Assembly: GCA_017610225.1 (NCBI GenBank)
Contig: JAFCCM010000006.1
Location: forward strand, 1 to 48,928
Source of the DNA: Candidatus Aenigmatarchaeota archaeon
GTDB lineage: Archaea > Aenigmatarchaeota > Aenigmatarchaeia > CG10238-14
Direction of reading: 5' to 3'
DNA length: 48,928 nucleotides
The translations under genes were made by a program, and so were the position numbers. Below, piece by piece: positions 1 through 8,188 of the stretch. How positions within the stretch are numbered: the stretch's first letter is position 1; the number at the start of each line of letters is the position of its first letter. The notes under the pieces are model-generated. The model made no database searches. It worked only from the letters and a program-made list of their open reading frames with translations, and was not told the DNA's origin.

Positions 1-186
1 CTTTGTGAGTATTGTGAAAATAAAGCTACACATGTACATCATTCAAGACCTCAGAAATTAGAACCAGGTTTTGTTTTAGATCCTGATTTTGGAATAGCTT
101 GTTGTCAAGAGTGTCATTATAAATATGGACATAAAACTAGAACAGAATGTTCTACAGGAAAGTTAGCAAGTATAATTTGTAAATAA
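1..186 (+). CDS. HNH homing endonuclease, C-terminal part (5' truncated)
   Basis: The open frame runs in from the left edge and ends at TAA 184-186, giving 61 visible residues. It shows the same C-terminal zinc/HNH module as the two complete HNH genes in the window: a CEYC pair, a VHHSRP catalytic core, then ACCQECHYKYGH. The HH pair is the expected metal-binding and catalytic site of a His-Me finger nuclease, flanked by two CxxC zinc knuckles. Residues after HH are almost identical to the gene at 12767-13603, so the two are close paralogs. The N-terminus lies outside the window. Such free-standing endonucleases are common selfish genes in T4-like phages. Confidence 0.85.
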   Translation, partial: LCEYCENKATHVHHSRPQKLEPGFVLDPDFGIACCQECHYKYGHKTRTECSTGKLASIICK

Positions 187-199
187 AAGGAAATAAAAA

Positions 200-937
200 A
201 TGGAAGCATCATCTAAAGATATTGTGATAGATAAAAAACTATTTGATATAACATTCCCATTGTTAGATAAGTTCAAGGAAATCTGTCCTGGCACGTTCAA
301 ACACTCTCAAAATGTTGCTAGTATGTGTGAAACGGTAGGAGTAGAATTAGATTTAGATGTTGATCTTTTAAAATGTTGTGCAATATATCATGATATAGGA
401 AAAATGAATAATCCACTATATTTTGCTGAAAATCAAACTGATGATAATCCTCATGATAAATTAGATCCATTTTTATCTTATCAAATTATAACAAGACATG
501 TTGGAGATAGTGTTGTTTATTTACTACAAATTAAAGATTTACCATATGAAGTAATTGATATTATTTCTCAACATCATGGAAATACTGTATTGCAAGTATT
601 TTATAATAAAGATAAAAAATCCCCAGAAGATAAATATAGATATAAATGTTGCAAACCAGTTTCAACAGAAGCTCTTATTTTAATGTTATGTGATTCAATT
701 GAAGCCACAACCAGAGCATTATTTAATAATGGAGATGGTGATGATGACTTCTTATTGAAAGCTGTTAATGGAACTATATCAAGATTAATGGATGATCAAC
801 AATTAGATAACATGACCATAGGAACTTTAAATAAAACTAAAAAAATTCTTATTAAAGAATTAGAAAGTATTTATCATAAACGTGTTACTTATGAAGATGA
901 TACTAAAACAGTAGGTGAAATAAGAGAAGGTGAATAA
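200..937 (+). CDS. PgpH-type HD-domain phosphohydrolase (putative c-di-AMP phosphodiesterase)
   Basis: A 245-residue HD-superfamily protein. H35, the pair H64-D65 in YHDIGKMNNP, H100, H125-H126 in SQHHGNT and D165 in LMLCDSIEA form the expected metal ligands. HDIGK followed by a FxENQ segment, then NPHDKL, IITRHV, QHHG, ALILMLCDSIEA and a late YHKRVTYE segment follow, in order, the cytosolic HD domain of PgpH/YqfF, the membrane-bound c-di-AMP phosphodiesterase. The seven-helix membrane part of PgpH is absent, so this would be a free soluble enzyme. The start is chosen by an AAAAGG about 10 nt upstream, and the stop overlaps the next ATG. The substrate is inferred from family similarity; another cyclic nucleotide or nucleotide is possible. 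Confidence 0.8.
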   Translation: MEASSKDIVIDKKLFDITFPLLDKFKEICPGTFKHSQNVASMCETVGVELDLDVDLLKCCAIYHDIGKMNNPLYFAENQTDDNPHDKLDPFLSYQIITRHVGDSVVYLLQIKDLPYEVIDIISQHHGNTVLQVFYNKDKKSPEDKYRYKCCKPVSTEALILMLCDSIEATTRALFNNGDGDDDFLLKAVNGTISRLMDDQQLDNMTIGTLNKTKKILIKELESIYHKRVTYEDDTKTVGEIREGE

Positions 938-1044
938 TGCCAGAAAATATGATGTGCCCAAACCATAAAGATAATAAAAAATACAGAGATAAGTATGATG
1001 GTATATTTCGAAAGAAAAAGAAAAAAGAAAATAAATTGAAATAA
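937..1044 (+). CDS. Small basic protein of unknown function (35 aa)
   Basis: The ATG overlaps the stop of the HD gene (TAATG) and has AGAAGG upstream, so translation is probably coupled. It encodes 35 residues with a Met-Met-Cys-Pro-Asn-His start region and a very Lys-rich tail. No family recognised; support is positional. Confidence 0.45.
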   Translation: MPENMMCPNHKDNKKYRDKYDGIFRKKKKKENKLK

Positions 1045-1045
1045 T

Positions 1046-1061
1046 GTAACATATTATAAAT
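1046..1061 (+). promoter_or_regulatory. Putative phage promoter (GTAACATATTATAAAT)
   Basis: A close match to the recurrent element TAGAACATATTATAAAT (a T replaces A/G near the left end), 16 nt upstream of the HNH gene start at 1077. TATAAAT resembles the T4 late promoter core. Confidence 0.5.
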
Positions 1062-1076
1062 GAAAGGAGATATAAT

Positions 1077-2222
1077 ATGCTATGTGATTATGGTTGCGGG
1101 CAAGATGCTAAGTATCCACCAAAGAAAGGGATGAAAGGATGGTGTTGTTCTAAAAACCCACAATCCTGTCCAGAAGTTTTAAGAATAAATATTTTAAAAA
1201 ATACTGGGAAAAAACATTCTGAAGAAACTAAAAAGAAAATGAGAGGTAGAATCCCATGGAATAAAAATAAAATTAATCTACAAATTGCATGGAATAAAGG
1301 AAAAATACTATCAGAAGAGCATTGTAAAAAATTAAGTGAATCACATAAAGGAAAAATACCTTGGAATAAAAATATTAAAAAATGTTTTTCTAAAGAAACT
1401 CTAAAAAAAATGAGCAAATCTTTAAAAGGAAAAAAATCATGGAATAAAGGAAAAACACATTCTGAAGAATCTAAAAAGAAAATGAGTATAGCTCACAAAG
1501 GTAAAATACCTTGGAATAAAAATATTAAAAATCCATATACAGAAGAAACTCTAAAAAAAATGAGTGATTCAACAACTGGTCAAAAATGCTCTGTAGAGAC
1601 TAAGAAAAAATTATCAATAATTAACAAAGGAAATGGTAAATTAACTATTGAACAAATTAAACAACGTTATCCTTTTCTTTTTAAAATAGAAGAATTTTCT
1701 ACTAATAAAAAAACAAAATATATTCAGGTACATTGTAAAAATCATTTATGTCAAAATTCAAAAGAACAAGGCGGTTGGTTTACACCAAAACACTGGCAAT
1801 TTTATGATAGAATGCAAGCATTAGAACATCCTAAAGGAAATGGTGCTCATTATTTTTACTGTTCTGAAAAATGTAAAGAAGAGTGTCCTTTATATGGTAA
1901 AAGAGTTAGTCAGTTAATAAAAGAAGATCAAATAAATTCTGGACAAATTGAAGATTCATGGTATACTTCTAAAGAATATAAAACTTGGAGAAATAAAGTT
2001 TTTGAGTTAGACAACAATAAGTGTGTCTATTGTGATTCTGTAGCAAAACATGCTCATCATATATTACCTCGGAAAACTCATCCGGAATTATCTTTAGATC
2101 CAGAAAATGGTTTATCTTGTTGTATTGATTGTCATTATAAATATGGACATAAAGGTGAATGTTCAACTGGTAAATTAAGTACATTAATATGTGAAAGAAT
2201 TATAAGAATAAAGGAAAAATAA
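1077..2222 (+). CDS. NUMOD3-repeat HNH homing endonuclease
   Basis: 381 residues. The N-terminus has a small Cys/His module (CDYGCGQ ... WCCS ... CP). Residues about 45-185 hold at least five degenerate copies of a SEET/KKM ... GKIPWNKN unit, the NUMOD3 DNA-binding motif of phage and organelle homing endonucleases. A second Cys-rich block follows (CKNHLC ... CSEKCKEEC). The C-terminal HNH zinc module (CVYC, HAHHILPRK, CCIDCHYKYGH) matches the fragment at 1-186 and the gene at 12767-13603. Good RBS (AAAGGAGA) and its own promoter-like element. Expected to make a site-specific break to spread itself; the target site is unknown. Confidence 0.9.
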   Translation: MLCDYGCGQDAKYPPKKGMKGWCCSKNPQSCPEVLRINILKNTGKKHSEETKKKMRGRIPWNKNKINLQIAWNKGKILSEEHCKKLSESHKGKIPWNKNIKKCFSKETLKKMSKSLKGKKSWNKGKTHSEESKKKMSIAHKGKIPWNKNIKNPYTEETLKKMSDSTTGQKCSVETKKKLSIINKGNGKLTIEQIKQRYPFLFKIEEFSTNKKTKYIQVHCKNHLCQNSKEQGGWFTPKHWQFYDRMQALEHPKGNGAHYFYCSEKCKEECPLYGKRVSQLIKEDQINSGQIEDSWYTSKEYKTWRNKVFELDNNKCVYCDSVAKHAHHILPRKTHPELSLDPENGLSCCIDCHYKYGHKGECSTGKLSTLICERIIRIKEK

Positions 2223-2225
2223 AAC

Positions 2226-3632
2226 ATGTCAGATTCAAACTATGTCCTTGCCGGATTTGAAACAATTGGCACATATTTTAAGAATTTTTGTTTAAGAGAT
2301 TTACAAGGTAACTGGAATGATAATTTTACACCAGAAATCTTATCAAATTTTTTATCTCAAACTTGTCATGGATTTTTACATTCATTTGGTCAGAATTTTA
2401 CAGGTAAAAAGAAATATGATAATTATATAGCAAATGAAGTAAAAGTTTTTACAGAAAATAGAAACTATGGTATATTTGATAATTGTAATTTCATTGCAGA
2501 TAGCGGGGGATTTCAAGCGAGTATAGGGCGCATTGATGAACATGAAACAGATACTCTTATTGAATTATATCATGAGTTTTTAGAGTATAATCATAATTGT
2601 ATTGATAAAGCTTTTATTCTAGATCTACCTCCAGGGCCTGGTTGTAAATTATTTAAAAATTTTGATGATATCTATTATGGAAATGAAAGAACATATAATC
2701 TTGCCAAAAATCTTCCAGATGAAGCAAGAGAAAAAGTTATTTATATCCATCACTTTCGCACTCCTAAACTATGGGATATATTCACTGAGCTATTAAATTC
2801 AGATGGTATGTTTGAAGCATTTACACATTATGGGACGGGAGGTATTGTCGCGAACCAAGGGTCAGATACTGCTATACCTTGTATTATATATGTTCTTCCT
2901 TTAATCCCAGTCCTTAAAAAAGCTAAAGAAGCTGGTCGTAAAGAACTTGATTTTCATATATTAGGTGGGGCTAATTTTAGAGATATTTTCTTTTATGAAA
3001 TTTTTCAAAAAGTTGTTAAAGAAGTTCATGATATTGAATTAAGAATTAGTTATGATTCATCGGGTATATTCAAAGGACTTATGCGCGGAAGAACAATGCA
3101 TATATTAGATGATTATGATAACATTGTAAAAAAGATAGATGTTAGATCTGTTGCATTAAATAAGAGATTTAGAAATCATTTAAAAGTTGAAGATATTATT
3201 CATGAAAAAATTGATGATTTATCAGAAAGATTCAACTTTAAAAAAATAAATCCTTTTAATATTTATAGTCCTATTACAGGAACATTTCCATATGACTTTA
3301 GAATTTATGCTGCTATGTTAGTGTTAAGAACTTATGCTGATATTCAATTAATGTTAAAACAAAAAGCAAATGCTTTATATCCAATATATCAATCAGGAGA
3401 TCTAGAAGAGTTTAATAAACAATGTTCTAAAGTAACTCAAAATGTTAATCAAGGAAAAATAACTAGAAAACAAAAAGCTAAAACTAATTCATTAGTAAAT
3501 TCAATAAAAATGCTTATTAATTTAGATGAAGATTATTGTAAGTATATTGTTAATAAACATTTAGCCAAAGATGAATTTACAAACTTAAATCATGCAACAA
3601 GATTATTAACGGTGCCTACATGGAAAAATTAA
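2226..3632 (+). CDS. tRNA-guanine transglycosylase-like protein, DpdA-type (putative DNA 7-deazaguanine inserting enzyme)
   Basis: 468 residues. FIADSGGFQ at 89-97 is the signature of the TGT fold, with D92 as the expected general acid/base. SYDSSG at 275-280, followed by RGR at 287-289, fits the nucleophile region (D277). HILGG at about 244-248 fits the glycine-rich substrate loop. The zinc site CxCxxC of bacterial TGT is not seen, and the protein is longer than bacterial TGT, as in DpdA paralogs that exchange guanine for preQ0 or derivatives in DNA. This would be a DNA base modification protecting phage DNA from restriction. No queC/D/E/F-type genes are recognised in the window, so the precursor would come from elsewhere in the phage or from the host. 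Not every TGT-like phage protein acts on DNA, so the substrate is inferred. Confidence 0.75.
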   Translation: MSDSNYVLAGFETIGTYFKNFCLRDLQGNWNDNFTPEILSNFLSQTCHGFLHSFGQNFTGKKKYDNYIANEVKVFTENRNYGIFDNCNFIADSGGFQASIGRIDEHETDTLIELYHEFLEYNHNCIDKAFILDLPPGPGCKLFKNFDDIYYGNERTYNLAKNLPDEAREKVIYIHHFRTPKLWDIFTELLNSDGMFEAFTHYGTGGIVANQGSDTAIPCIIYVLPLIPVLKKAKEAGRKELDFHILGGANFRDIFFYEIFQKVVKEVHDIELRISYDSSGIFKGLMRGRTMHILDDYDNIVKKIDVRSVALNKRFRNHLKVEDIIHEKIDDLSERFNFKKINPFNIYSPITGTFPYDFRIYAAMLVLRTYADIQLMLKQKANALYPIYQSGDLEEFNKQCSKVTQNVNQGKITRKQKAKTNSLVNSIKMLINLDEDYCKYIVNKHLAKDEFTNLNHATRLLTVPTWKN

Positions 3633-3825
3633 AATGTAATTTGTGTGATGGTAAAGGAAAAAGAATTATAGTTACCGGAGATTCAAATAAAGGTTAGTAT
3701 AGAGAACTTAGAACATGTAAAAAATGTGGTGAAGAAGGTGAGCTTAATTGGATTGAGATGGGGTTGTAGGTAAAGACAATGTTAAAGTTTATACTGAATT
3801 CATAACATTTAATAATAAACCATAA
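3620..3825 (+). pseudogene. Broken copy of the DnaJ-type zinc-finger (LDWIEN) family
   Basis: An ATG overlapping the end of the transglycosylase gene opens a frame with CNLCDGKGK, interrupted by TAG at 3695-3697. Beyond it the frame continues CKKCGEEGELNWIEM, then hits TAG. Adding one base restores VVGKDNVKVYTEF to a stop at 3823-3825. The order CxxCxGxG ... CxxCxxxGxLxWIE matches the three intact paralogs immediately downstream, so it is a decayed family member with one nonsense change and one frameshift. Programmed recoding is less likely, because two separate lesions would be needed. Confidence 0.65.
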
Positions 3826-3835
3826 TGGGGTAAAG

Positions 3836-4168
3836 ATGGAACTAGAACCAGGTGAAGTAGTATGTGATCAATGTAAAGGTACTGGATATCCAAATAATAA
3901 TGAAATTGATTATAATAATAAATTTTATTATAATCATCTAGATGTTTGTGATAAATGTAATGGTTCTGGTAAACTTGATTGGATAGAAAATATAGTTGGA
4001 AAAAAATCTAGAACTTTTAATGGAGATTGGACAATTATTGGTGAACAACTATATGGATCAAATTTAGAAAAAGATATATTTGATCAGACTAGTAAAAATA
4101 TGGCTAAAGAAATTTTAGAAGGAATTATAAATGGATCTAAGTCTGGAAGTTGGGGAAGTGATATGTGA
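3836..4168 (+). CDS. DnaJ-type zinc-finger protein, LDWIEN family (copy 1)
   Basis: 110 residues. Two CxxCxGxG-like knuckles (CDQCKGTG at 10-17 and CDKCNGSG about 28 residues later) form a DnaJ cysteine-rich type zinc site, followed directly by KLDWIENIVG, shared by all members of this local family. The C-terminal half is different in each copy. It overlaps the next paralog by 38 nt. Function unknown; such zinc modules usually bind proteins or nucleic acids. Tandem copies suggest duplication with diversification of the tails. Confidence 0.8.
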   Translation: MELEPGEVVCDQCKGTGYPNNNEIDYNNKFYYNHLDVCDKCNGSGKLDWIENIVGKKSRTFNGDWTIIGEQLYGSNLEKDIFDQTSKNMAKEILEGIINGSKSGSWGSDM

Positions 4169-4490
4169 TAAATGTAAAGGTGAAACATTTATTAGATATA
4201 CTGAACAACGAGGTAATAGTTTTTATCCAATGAAAATAACATGTGATAAATGTAAAGGTAATGGAAAGTTAGATTGGATAGAAAATATAACCGGTATTAA
4301 AAAATCTGCTGATCATAAAACTTGGCCAAGTCTTCATGATTATATAATGTCTTGGGAAGTTGATGAAGTTGATAAAGATGATAAACCAAATAAAAAAACA
4401 TATCAAGATATACAATATAGTATTAATCCAAAATTTAAAAAACAGCTAGAAAGAAAAATAATAAGAAATATGAACAAGGCGAAACGATAA
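4131..4490 (+). CDS. DnaJ-type zinc-finger protein, LDWIEN family (copy 2)
   Basis: 119 residues. The start at 4131 is supported by alignment of its first residues (MDLSLEVGEVICDKCKG) with copy 1, although it lies inside copy 1 and lacks a strong RBS. Knuckles are CDKCKGE and CDKCKGNG, then KLDWIENITG. The tail is charged (Asp/Lys-rich) and ends in a basic stretch. Its stop shares an A with the next start (TAATGG). Confidence 0.78.
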   Translation: MDLSLEVGEVICDKCKGETFIRYTEQRGNSFYPMKITCDKCKGNGKLDWIENITGIKKSADHKTWPSLHDYIMSWEVDEVDKDDKPNKKTYQDIQYSINPKFKKQLERKIIRNMNKAKR

Positions 4491-4837
4491 TGGAATCTGG
4501 ATATTATAAATGTAAACATTGTGATAATGGTCGTATTATTATTGATATTAATTTAGTTAGAATTACATACTGTTATATTTGTGGAGGTTCAGGTAAATTA
4601 GATTGGATAGAAAATGTTGTAGGACATCATAAAAAATTAAAAGTTGATAAATGGCGTCACTACAAGGTTATATATAATAATAAAATATTAAAATATTACA
4701 TAGATAATTATTCAGTAGCCAAAGAAGATTTTATTACAGATGTTAAAATTAAAGATATAAATAAAGATTTTAATATATCTTTTTGGATGACTTATACTGG
4801 AAGATTAGATAATATCGAAATTAATAAATGGGGGTAA
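4490..4837 (+). CDS. DnaJ-type zinc-finger protein, LDWIEN family (copy 3)
   Basis: 115 residues with CKHCDNGR, CYICGGSG and KLDWIENVVG. The start overlaps the upstream stop, and the stop precedes the helicase start by 3 nt, so the family is co-transcribed with the helicase. The C-terminal half (from about residue 50) is unrelated to the other copies and rich in Asn, Lys and Tyr. Function unknown. Confidence 0.78.
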   Translation: MESGYYKCKHCDNGRIIIDINLVRITYCYICGGSGKLDWIENVVGHHKKLKVDKWRHYKVIYNNKILKYYIDNYSVAKEDFITDVKIKDINKDFNISFWMTYTGRLDNIEINKWG

Positions 4838-4840
4838 TGT

Positions 4841-6412
4841 TTGATAACAGAAACTTTTTTAAATTCATGTTACAGTGTAGTTATAAACAAGACTATAAAA
4901 ATTAAAAAGAATAAAGCACTTTATCGAGATATTCTTTCAGTATTAAATTTTCATGAATCCAAGGAACAGCTTGAAATTCCAATGGGAGTAAAGACTAAGT
5001 TTGATTGTTTAAAGAAAATTTGCCAAATGAAGTTGGATAACAAGACTACTCAAAATGCTATTGATAGTTTAATGTATAGCAAAAAATTTAATGGACTTCA
5101 AGATTTTTTAGAATTTAAAAGAACTGAATTAATTAATGATACTAGTGCCGTAGATATTGTTAAACAGATAAGATTAAAAAAAACTTACAATTCACTATTT
5201 GCAAATTATGATGATTTAAGTAAATTTGTAAATCAATTTAGAGATGGTTCATTTGATAGTTTAGATGATTTAGCTTTAGATTACGAAAATGTTATTCAAT
5301 CAATGTATTTAAATATGATGAATGAGAAGAGAGGTGTTTCAATTGAAGCTTCGGCATCTCTTGACTTAGCTGCAGATAATTATGAACATGTTTTAGAATT
5401 AATAGTAAAAAAATATGAAAGAAAAAATACAACTCCAACTGGTTATCCAATATTAGATAATGAGATTTTAAATGGAGGTGGTGAACCATCAAGAATATAT
5501 GTAATTGCTGGAGCGCCTGGTTCTGGTAAATCAACATTTTTAAATAATATAATTATTAATGCTGCTACTCAAAGTGTTGATTTATTTGAAGAAAAGAAAG
5601 AACCGGTTGAATCAAAAGTTGAAGGTATTGAAAATGTTTATATTTATATAACTCTTGAAAATACTATTGAGGAATCTCTATTAAGAACATATCAACCATT
5701 ATTTAAGAAAGATAAAAATGATGTGTTAAGAGATATATCAAATGGAGTTGATATAAAACAAAAAATTAATGAGAAGTTGAAAGCTTGTAAATCAACAATC
5801 ATTATGAAATATTTTCCTGCTATGAGTGTTTCATCTCTTGATATAATGGGAGTAGTAGATGATGCAATTGCTGAATATGGTCCAGGAACTATTAGAGGAT
5901 TATATGTTGATTATTTAGATTTAATGAAATGTGATACTAAATATGATATGTATAGACTTGAATTAGGTCATATTACATTATCAATGAAAACCTTAGCAGT
6001 TGAATATAATATTCCAGTATGGCTTCCTACTCAGTTAGGTAGAGGCGCATACAGAGTTCAAAATTCAAATGAACTTAATTTAGATCAAATTTCAGAATCA
6101 GTAAAAAAAGTTGAACATGCTGACTTTGTTATTTTGATGACAAGAGATCCAGTTAATGATAATAGAGTATATGGTAAAGTCGGTAAAAATAGAAGTGGAG
6201 CAAGCAATATTAGTTTAGAGTTTGATGTTAATTTTGCACACTTTAGATTTAATAGTGTTAGAAAAGTAACTAACACCGCAGCACCAGATGCAATATCAAA
6301 TCAACAACAAGCTAATAATTTTGAAACAATTCCAATTTCAAATAAACCAATAATAACCCAATCTTCAAATAAGATTCCAAAGAATTTTGGTGGGATGGGT
6401 GAAATTTTTTAA
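4841..6412 (+). CDS. Replicative DNA helicase, DnaB/gp41 family
   Basis: 523 residues. RecA-fold core with Walker A GAPGSGKS at 224-231, a TLEN segment at about 271-274, Walker B region GLYVDYLDLMK at 353-363 and a later LPTQLGR motif, as in DnaB-type helicases. The N-terminal 170 residues are helical, as expected for the primase-interacting part. It would unwind the phage replication fork as a 5'-3' hexamer. The start is taken as TTG preceded by GGGGG, because the ATG four bases earlier (4837) is out of frame. The C-terminus is Asn/Gln/Pro-rich and ends FGGMGEIF, possibly a partner-binding tail. No primase is seen in the window. Confidence 0.9.
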   Translation: MITETFLNSCYSVVINKTIKIKKNKALYRDILSVLNFHESKEQLEIPMGVKTKFDCLKKICQMKLDNKTTQNAIDSLMYSKKFNGLQDFLEFKRTELINDTSAVDIVKQIRLKKTYNSLFANYDDLSKFVNQFRDGSFDSLDDLALDYENVIQSMYLNMMNEKRGVSIEASASLDLAADNYEHVLELIVKKYERKNTTPTGYPILDNEILNGGGEPSRIYVIAGAPGSGKSTFLNNIIINAATQSVDLFEEKKEPVESKVEGIENVYIYITLENTIEESLLRTYQPLFKKDKNDVLRDISNGVDIKQKINEKLKACKSTIIMKYFPAMSVSSLDIMGVVDDAIAEYGPGTIRGLYVDYLDLMKCDTKYDMYRLELGHITLSMKTLAVEYNIPVWLPTQLGRGAYRVQNSNELNLDQISESVKKVEHADFVILMTRDPVNDNRVYGKVGKNRSGASNISLEFDVNFAHFRFNSVRKVTNTAAPDAISNQQQANNFETIPISNKPIITQSSNKIPKNFGGMGEIF

Positions 6413-6442
6413 GAAACAAACTCACTTTGAGAAGACTTCTCA

Positions 6443-6461
6443 TATAGAACATATATTAAAG
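6443..6461 (+). promoter_or_regulatory. Putative phage promoter (TATAGAACATATATTAAAG)
   Basis: Left half identical to the recurrent element; right half ATATTAAAG in place of ATTATAAAT. It lies in the only gap between the helicase and the acidic protein gene, 54 nt before its ATG. Confidence 0.5.
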
Positions 6462-6514
6462 TTAACCAGTTAAAAACATTTATTTGTATTTATACACTAT
6501 AAGGAGGAGTTATT

Positions 6515-7534
6515 ATGAATAAGAGAGTTAATTATATGGAACTTTTAAAAGAATCTGTAGCTGATCGTGGTCATGACACTACAAAATCAGTTGATGTTAA
6601 AGGACCATTTTTAGATCCAATTCTTGGTTATGACGGTGGTGGAGAGCTTCCTACATATAAAGATGCTTCATCAATTCTTGAAAGATATTATTTTAATCAA
6701 GATGCTGACAAAGGTGTTGCTGTAGCAGAAGACGCTGCAATTCCACAAGTTGGAGATGACAAAGGTGCATTAAAAGATGTTCCAGAAGATGTTGATAAAT
6801 CTAAAGCAGATGCTAAAAAAGCAACTGAACTAAAAGAAGAAGAAGAAAAAGATGGAAAAGCATTACCAGAAGAAGAAACAGAAGAAGACGATGCTATTGC
6901 CGAATCTAAACTTCTTGAGGATGATGTTGAAAATGCAGTCATTGAAAGATTAATTGCTGAAATGGAAGAGGATGTAGATCTTCTTGAAGAAGAAGATATG
7001 ACAGATGATGACGATAAAGATAAAGATGACGATAAAGAAGAAATTAAAGAAAATTCATCACCTCAAGATCCAGCAGCAAAAAATCACGAACCATCTGGCG
7101 ACCCTGATAAAGATTCATCAGGCCTTGTAGATGGTGATGATCATAAAGGTGGAGAAGATGTTGTAAAACCTGCTACATTCCCTGCTGGTTCTGACGGAGT
7201 TGGTAAAGGTATTAAAGCTGCAATGAAAGAAGGTGAAGACATTGTATCTGGTGATAAAGAACTTCCTAAAGATGAAGTACCAACTAAAGATGAAGAACTA
7301 GATGTTGATGAAAAATCTGGTATTAAAACTGAGGGTGGATCACCAATTGGAAATCCAGCTACTGCTGATGAAGATAAACTATACGAAAATCTAGACGAAC
7401 AATTTGAAATCTTTAAAGAAGCCATAGAAGAAGAAGAAAAAGAAGAAAAAGAAGACGATGATGATAAAGATAAAAAACCAACCTTTGAAAAAGGTAAGGT
7501 TCCAGATTTTGGAAAAAAAGACGTCAAGGTTTAA
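6515..7534 (+). CDS. Highly acidic low-complexity protein
   Basis: 339 residues, extremely rich in Asp, Glu and Lys, with EEEEKD, DDDDKDKDDDK and EEEEKEEKEDDDDKD runs from about residue 95 to the C-terminus. Only the first 70 residues and a stretch near 290-305 look foldable. Perfect RBS (AAGGAGG) and its own promoter element suggest high expression. Position ahead of the portal region suggests an internal head or core/scaffold-type protein, but no homology is recognised; a DNA-mimic role is an alternative. The gene is followed by a hairpin terminator. Confidence 0.7.
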   Translation: MNKRVNYMELLKESVADRGHDTTKSVDVKGPFLDPILGYDGGGELPTYKDASSILERYYFNQDADKGVAVAEDAAIPQVGDDKGALKDVPEDVDKSKADAKKATELKEEEEKDGKALPEEETEEDDAIAESKLLEDDVENAVIERLIAEMEEDVDLLEEEDMTDDDDKDKDDDKEEIKENSSPQDPAAKNHEPSGDPDKDSSGLVDGDDHKGGEDVVKPATFPAGSDGVGKGIKAAMKEGEDIVSGDKELPKDEVPTKDEELDVDEKSGIKTEGGSPIGNPATADEDKLYENLDEQFEIFKEAIEEEEKEEKEDDDDKDKKPTFEKGKVPDFGKKDVKV

Positions 7535-7540
7535 ATAATT

Positions 7541-7577
7541 AATACATGCGGGGGCTCTATATTCCCGCATGTATTTA
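7541..7577 (+). terminator. Hairpin terminator after the acidic protein gene
   Basis: A perfect 12-bp inverted repeat, AATACATGCGGG (7541-7552) with CCCGCATGTATT (7564-7575), around an 11-nt loop. It is followed by only a short T-containing stretch, so termination may be partial. It lies 7 nt after the stop at 7534. Confidence 0.65.
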
Positions 7578-7596
7578 TACCGGAAGAGGAATTTAT

Positions 7597-7884
7597 ATGA
7601 AAGCAATATTAGTAAAAGTAAAAACACCAAATAAAATGCTTTTCTTAAAAGGTAAATTGATTAGAACTCCTTTTGAGGCAATTATTAATTCTGAGAATGA
7701 ATTAAATATTTTAAAATCTGCAATGAAATTACAAAATGTAGAATATAAAATTTTAGCTTATACAAAACCTAAAAAACAACCGAAACCTGTTAAACAAAAG
7801 AGAAGATCCCCTAAGATTAAAAAAACTGAAAAGATTGAAGCAAAAACAATATTAGAAAAGATATCTAACGAATCTACAGAATAG
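7597..7884 (+). CDS. Small basic protein of unknown function (95 aa)
   Basis: The start at 7597 is chosen for its RBS (GGAAGAGGAAT) and because an upstream in-frame ATG at 7546 lies inside the terminator hairpin. An N-terminal half of about 55 residues looks beta-alpha-beta like (MKAILVKVKTPNKMLF); the tail is Lys/Pro-rich and very basic. No family recognised. It begins the run of small genes leading to the portal. Confidence 0.65.
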   Translation: MKAILVKVKTPNKMLFLKGKLIRTPFEAIINSENELNILKSAMKLQNVEYKILAYTKPKKQPKPVKQKRRSPKIKKTEKIEAKTILEKISNESTE

Positions 7885-7897
7885 TATAGGAAAATAT

Positions 7898-8188
7898 ATG
7901 AAGAAAATTATTAAAATTTTACAAACGAATGTAGAACCTCTGATAATTGAAGATAAAGATGACAGTGAATTAAATGAGTATACTCAAAAACTTTCTAAGC
8001 TATTATCAGTAGGACATGTTACTATTTTAGAAACAAGTGGGTCAACTCATATTATTAGACCACATCAAATTGTTTCTATTAGTGTAGTAGAAGAAGGTGT
8101 AAGAAAACGAAAATATACTAAAAGAAAAGTGGCACCTAAGGATGAACCTAAGGATGAACCTAAAGAGGATATAATAACAGATGGATAA
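7898..8188 (+). CDS. Small protein of unknown function (96 aa)
   Basis: RBS AGGAAAA. Residues 1-70 look folded; residues about 71-80 are basic (RKRKYTKRKV), and the end contains a direct peptide repeat PKDEPKDEPKED. It overlaps the next gene by 8 nt. No homology recognised. Confidence 0.65.
   Translation: MKKIIKILQTNVEPLIIEDKDDSELNEYTQKLSKLLSVGHVTILETSGSTHIIRPHQIVSISVVEEGVRKRKYTKRKVAPKDEPKDEPKEDIITDG

Noticed and set aside
1088..1417. Long minus-strand open frame opposite the NUMOD3 repeats
   Set aside because: It is the antisense of a Lys-rich repeat region; no RBS, and the plus-strand frame has clear domains.
1077..2222. Group I intron carrying the HNH gene
   Set aside because: Flanking genes appear complete and unrelated on the two sides, and no intron core sequence was recognised.
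6697..7527. Minus-strand Ser-rich open frames opposite the acidic protein
   Set aside because: They are reverse complements of GAA/GAT-rich codons, giving artificial Ser/Phe runs; the plus frame has the RBS and promoter.
7546..7596. Extended N-terminus of the 95-aa protein starting at 7546
   Set aside because: This start lies inside a perfect terminator hairpin and has no RBS; the ATG at 7597 has one.
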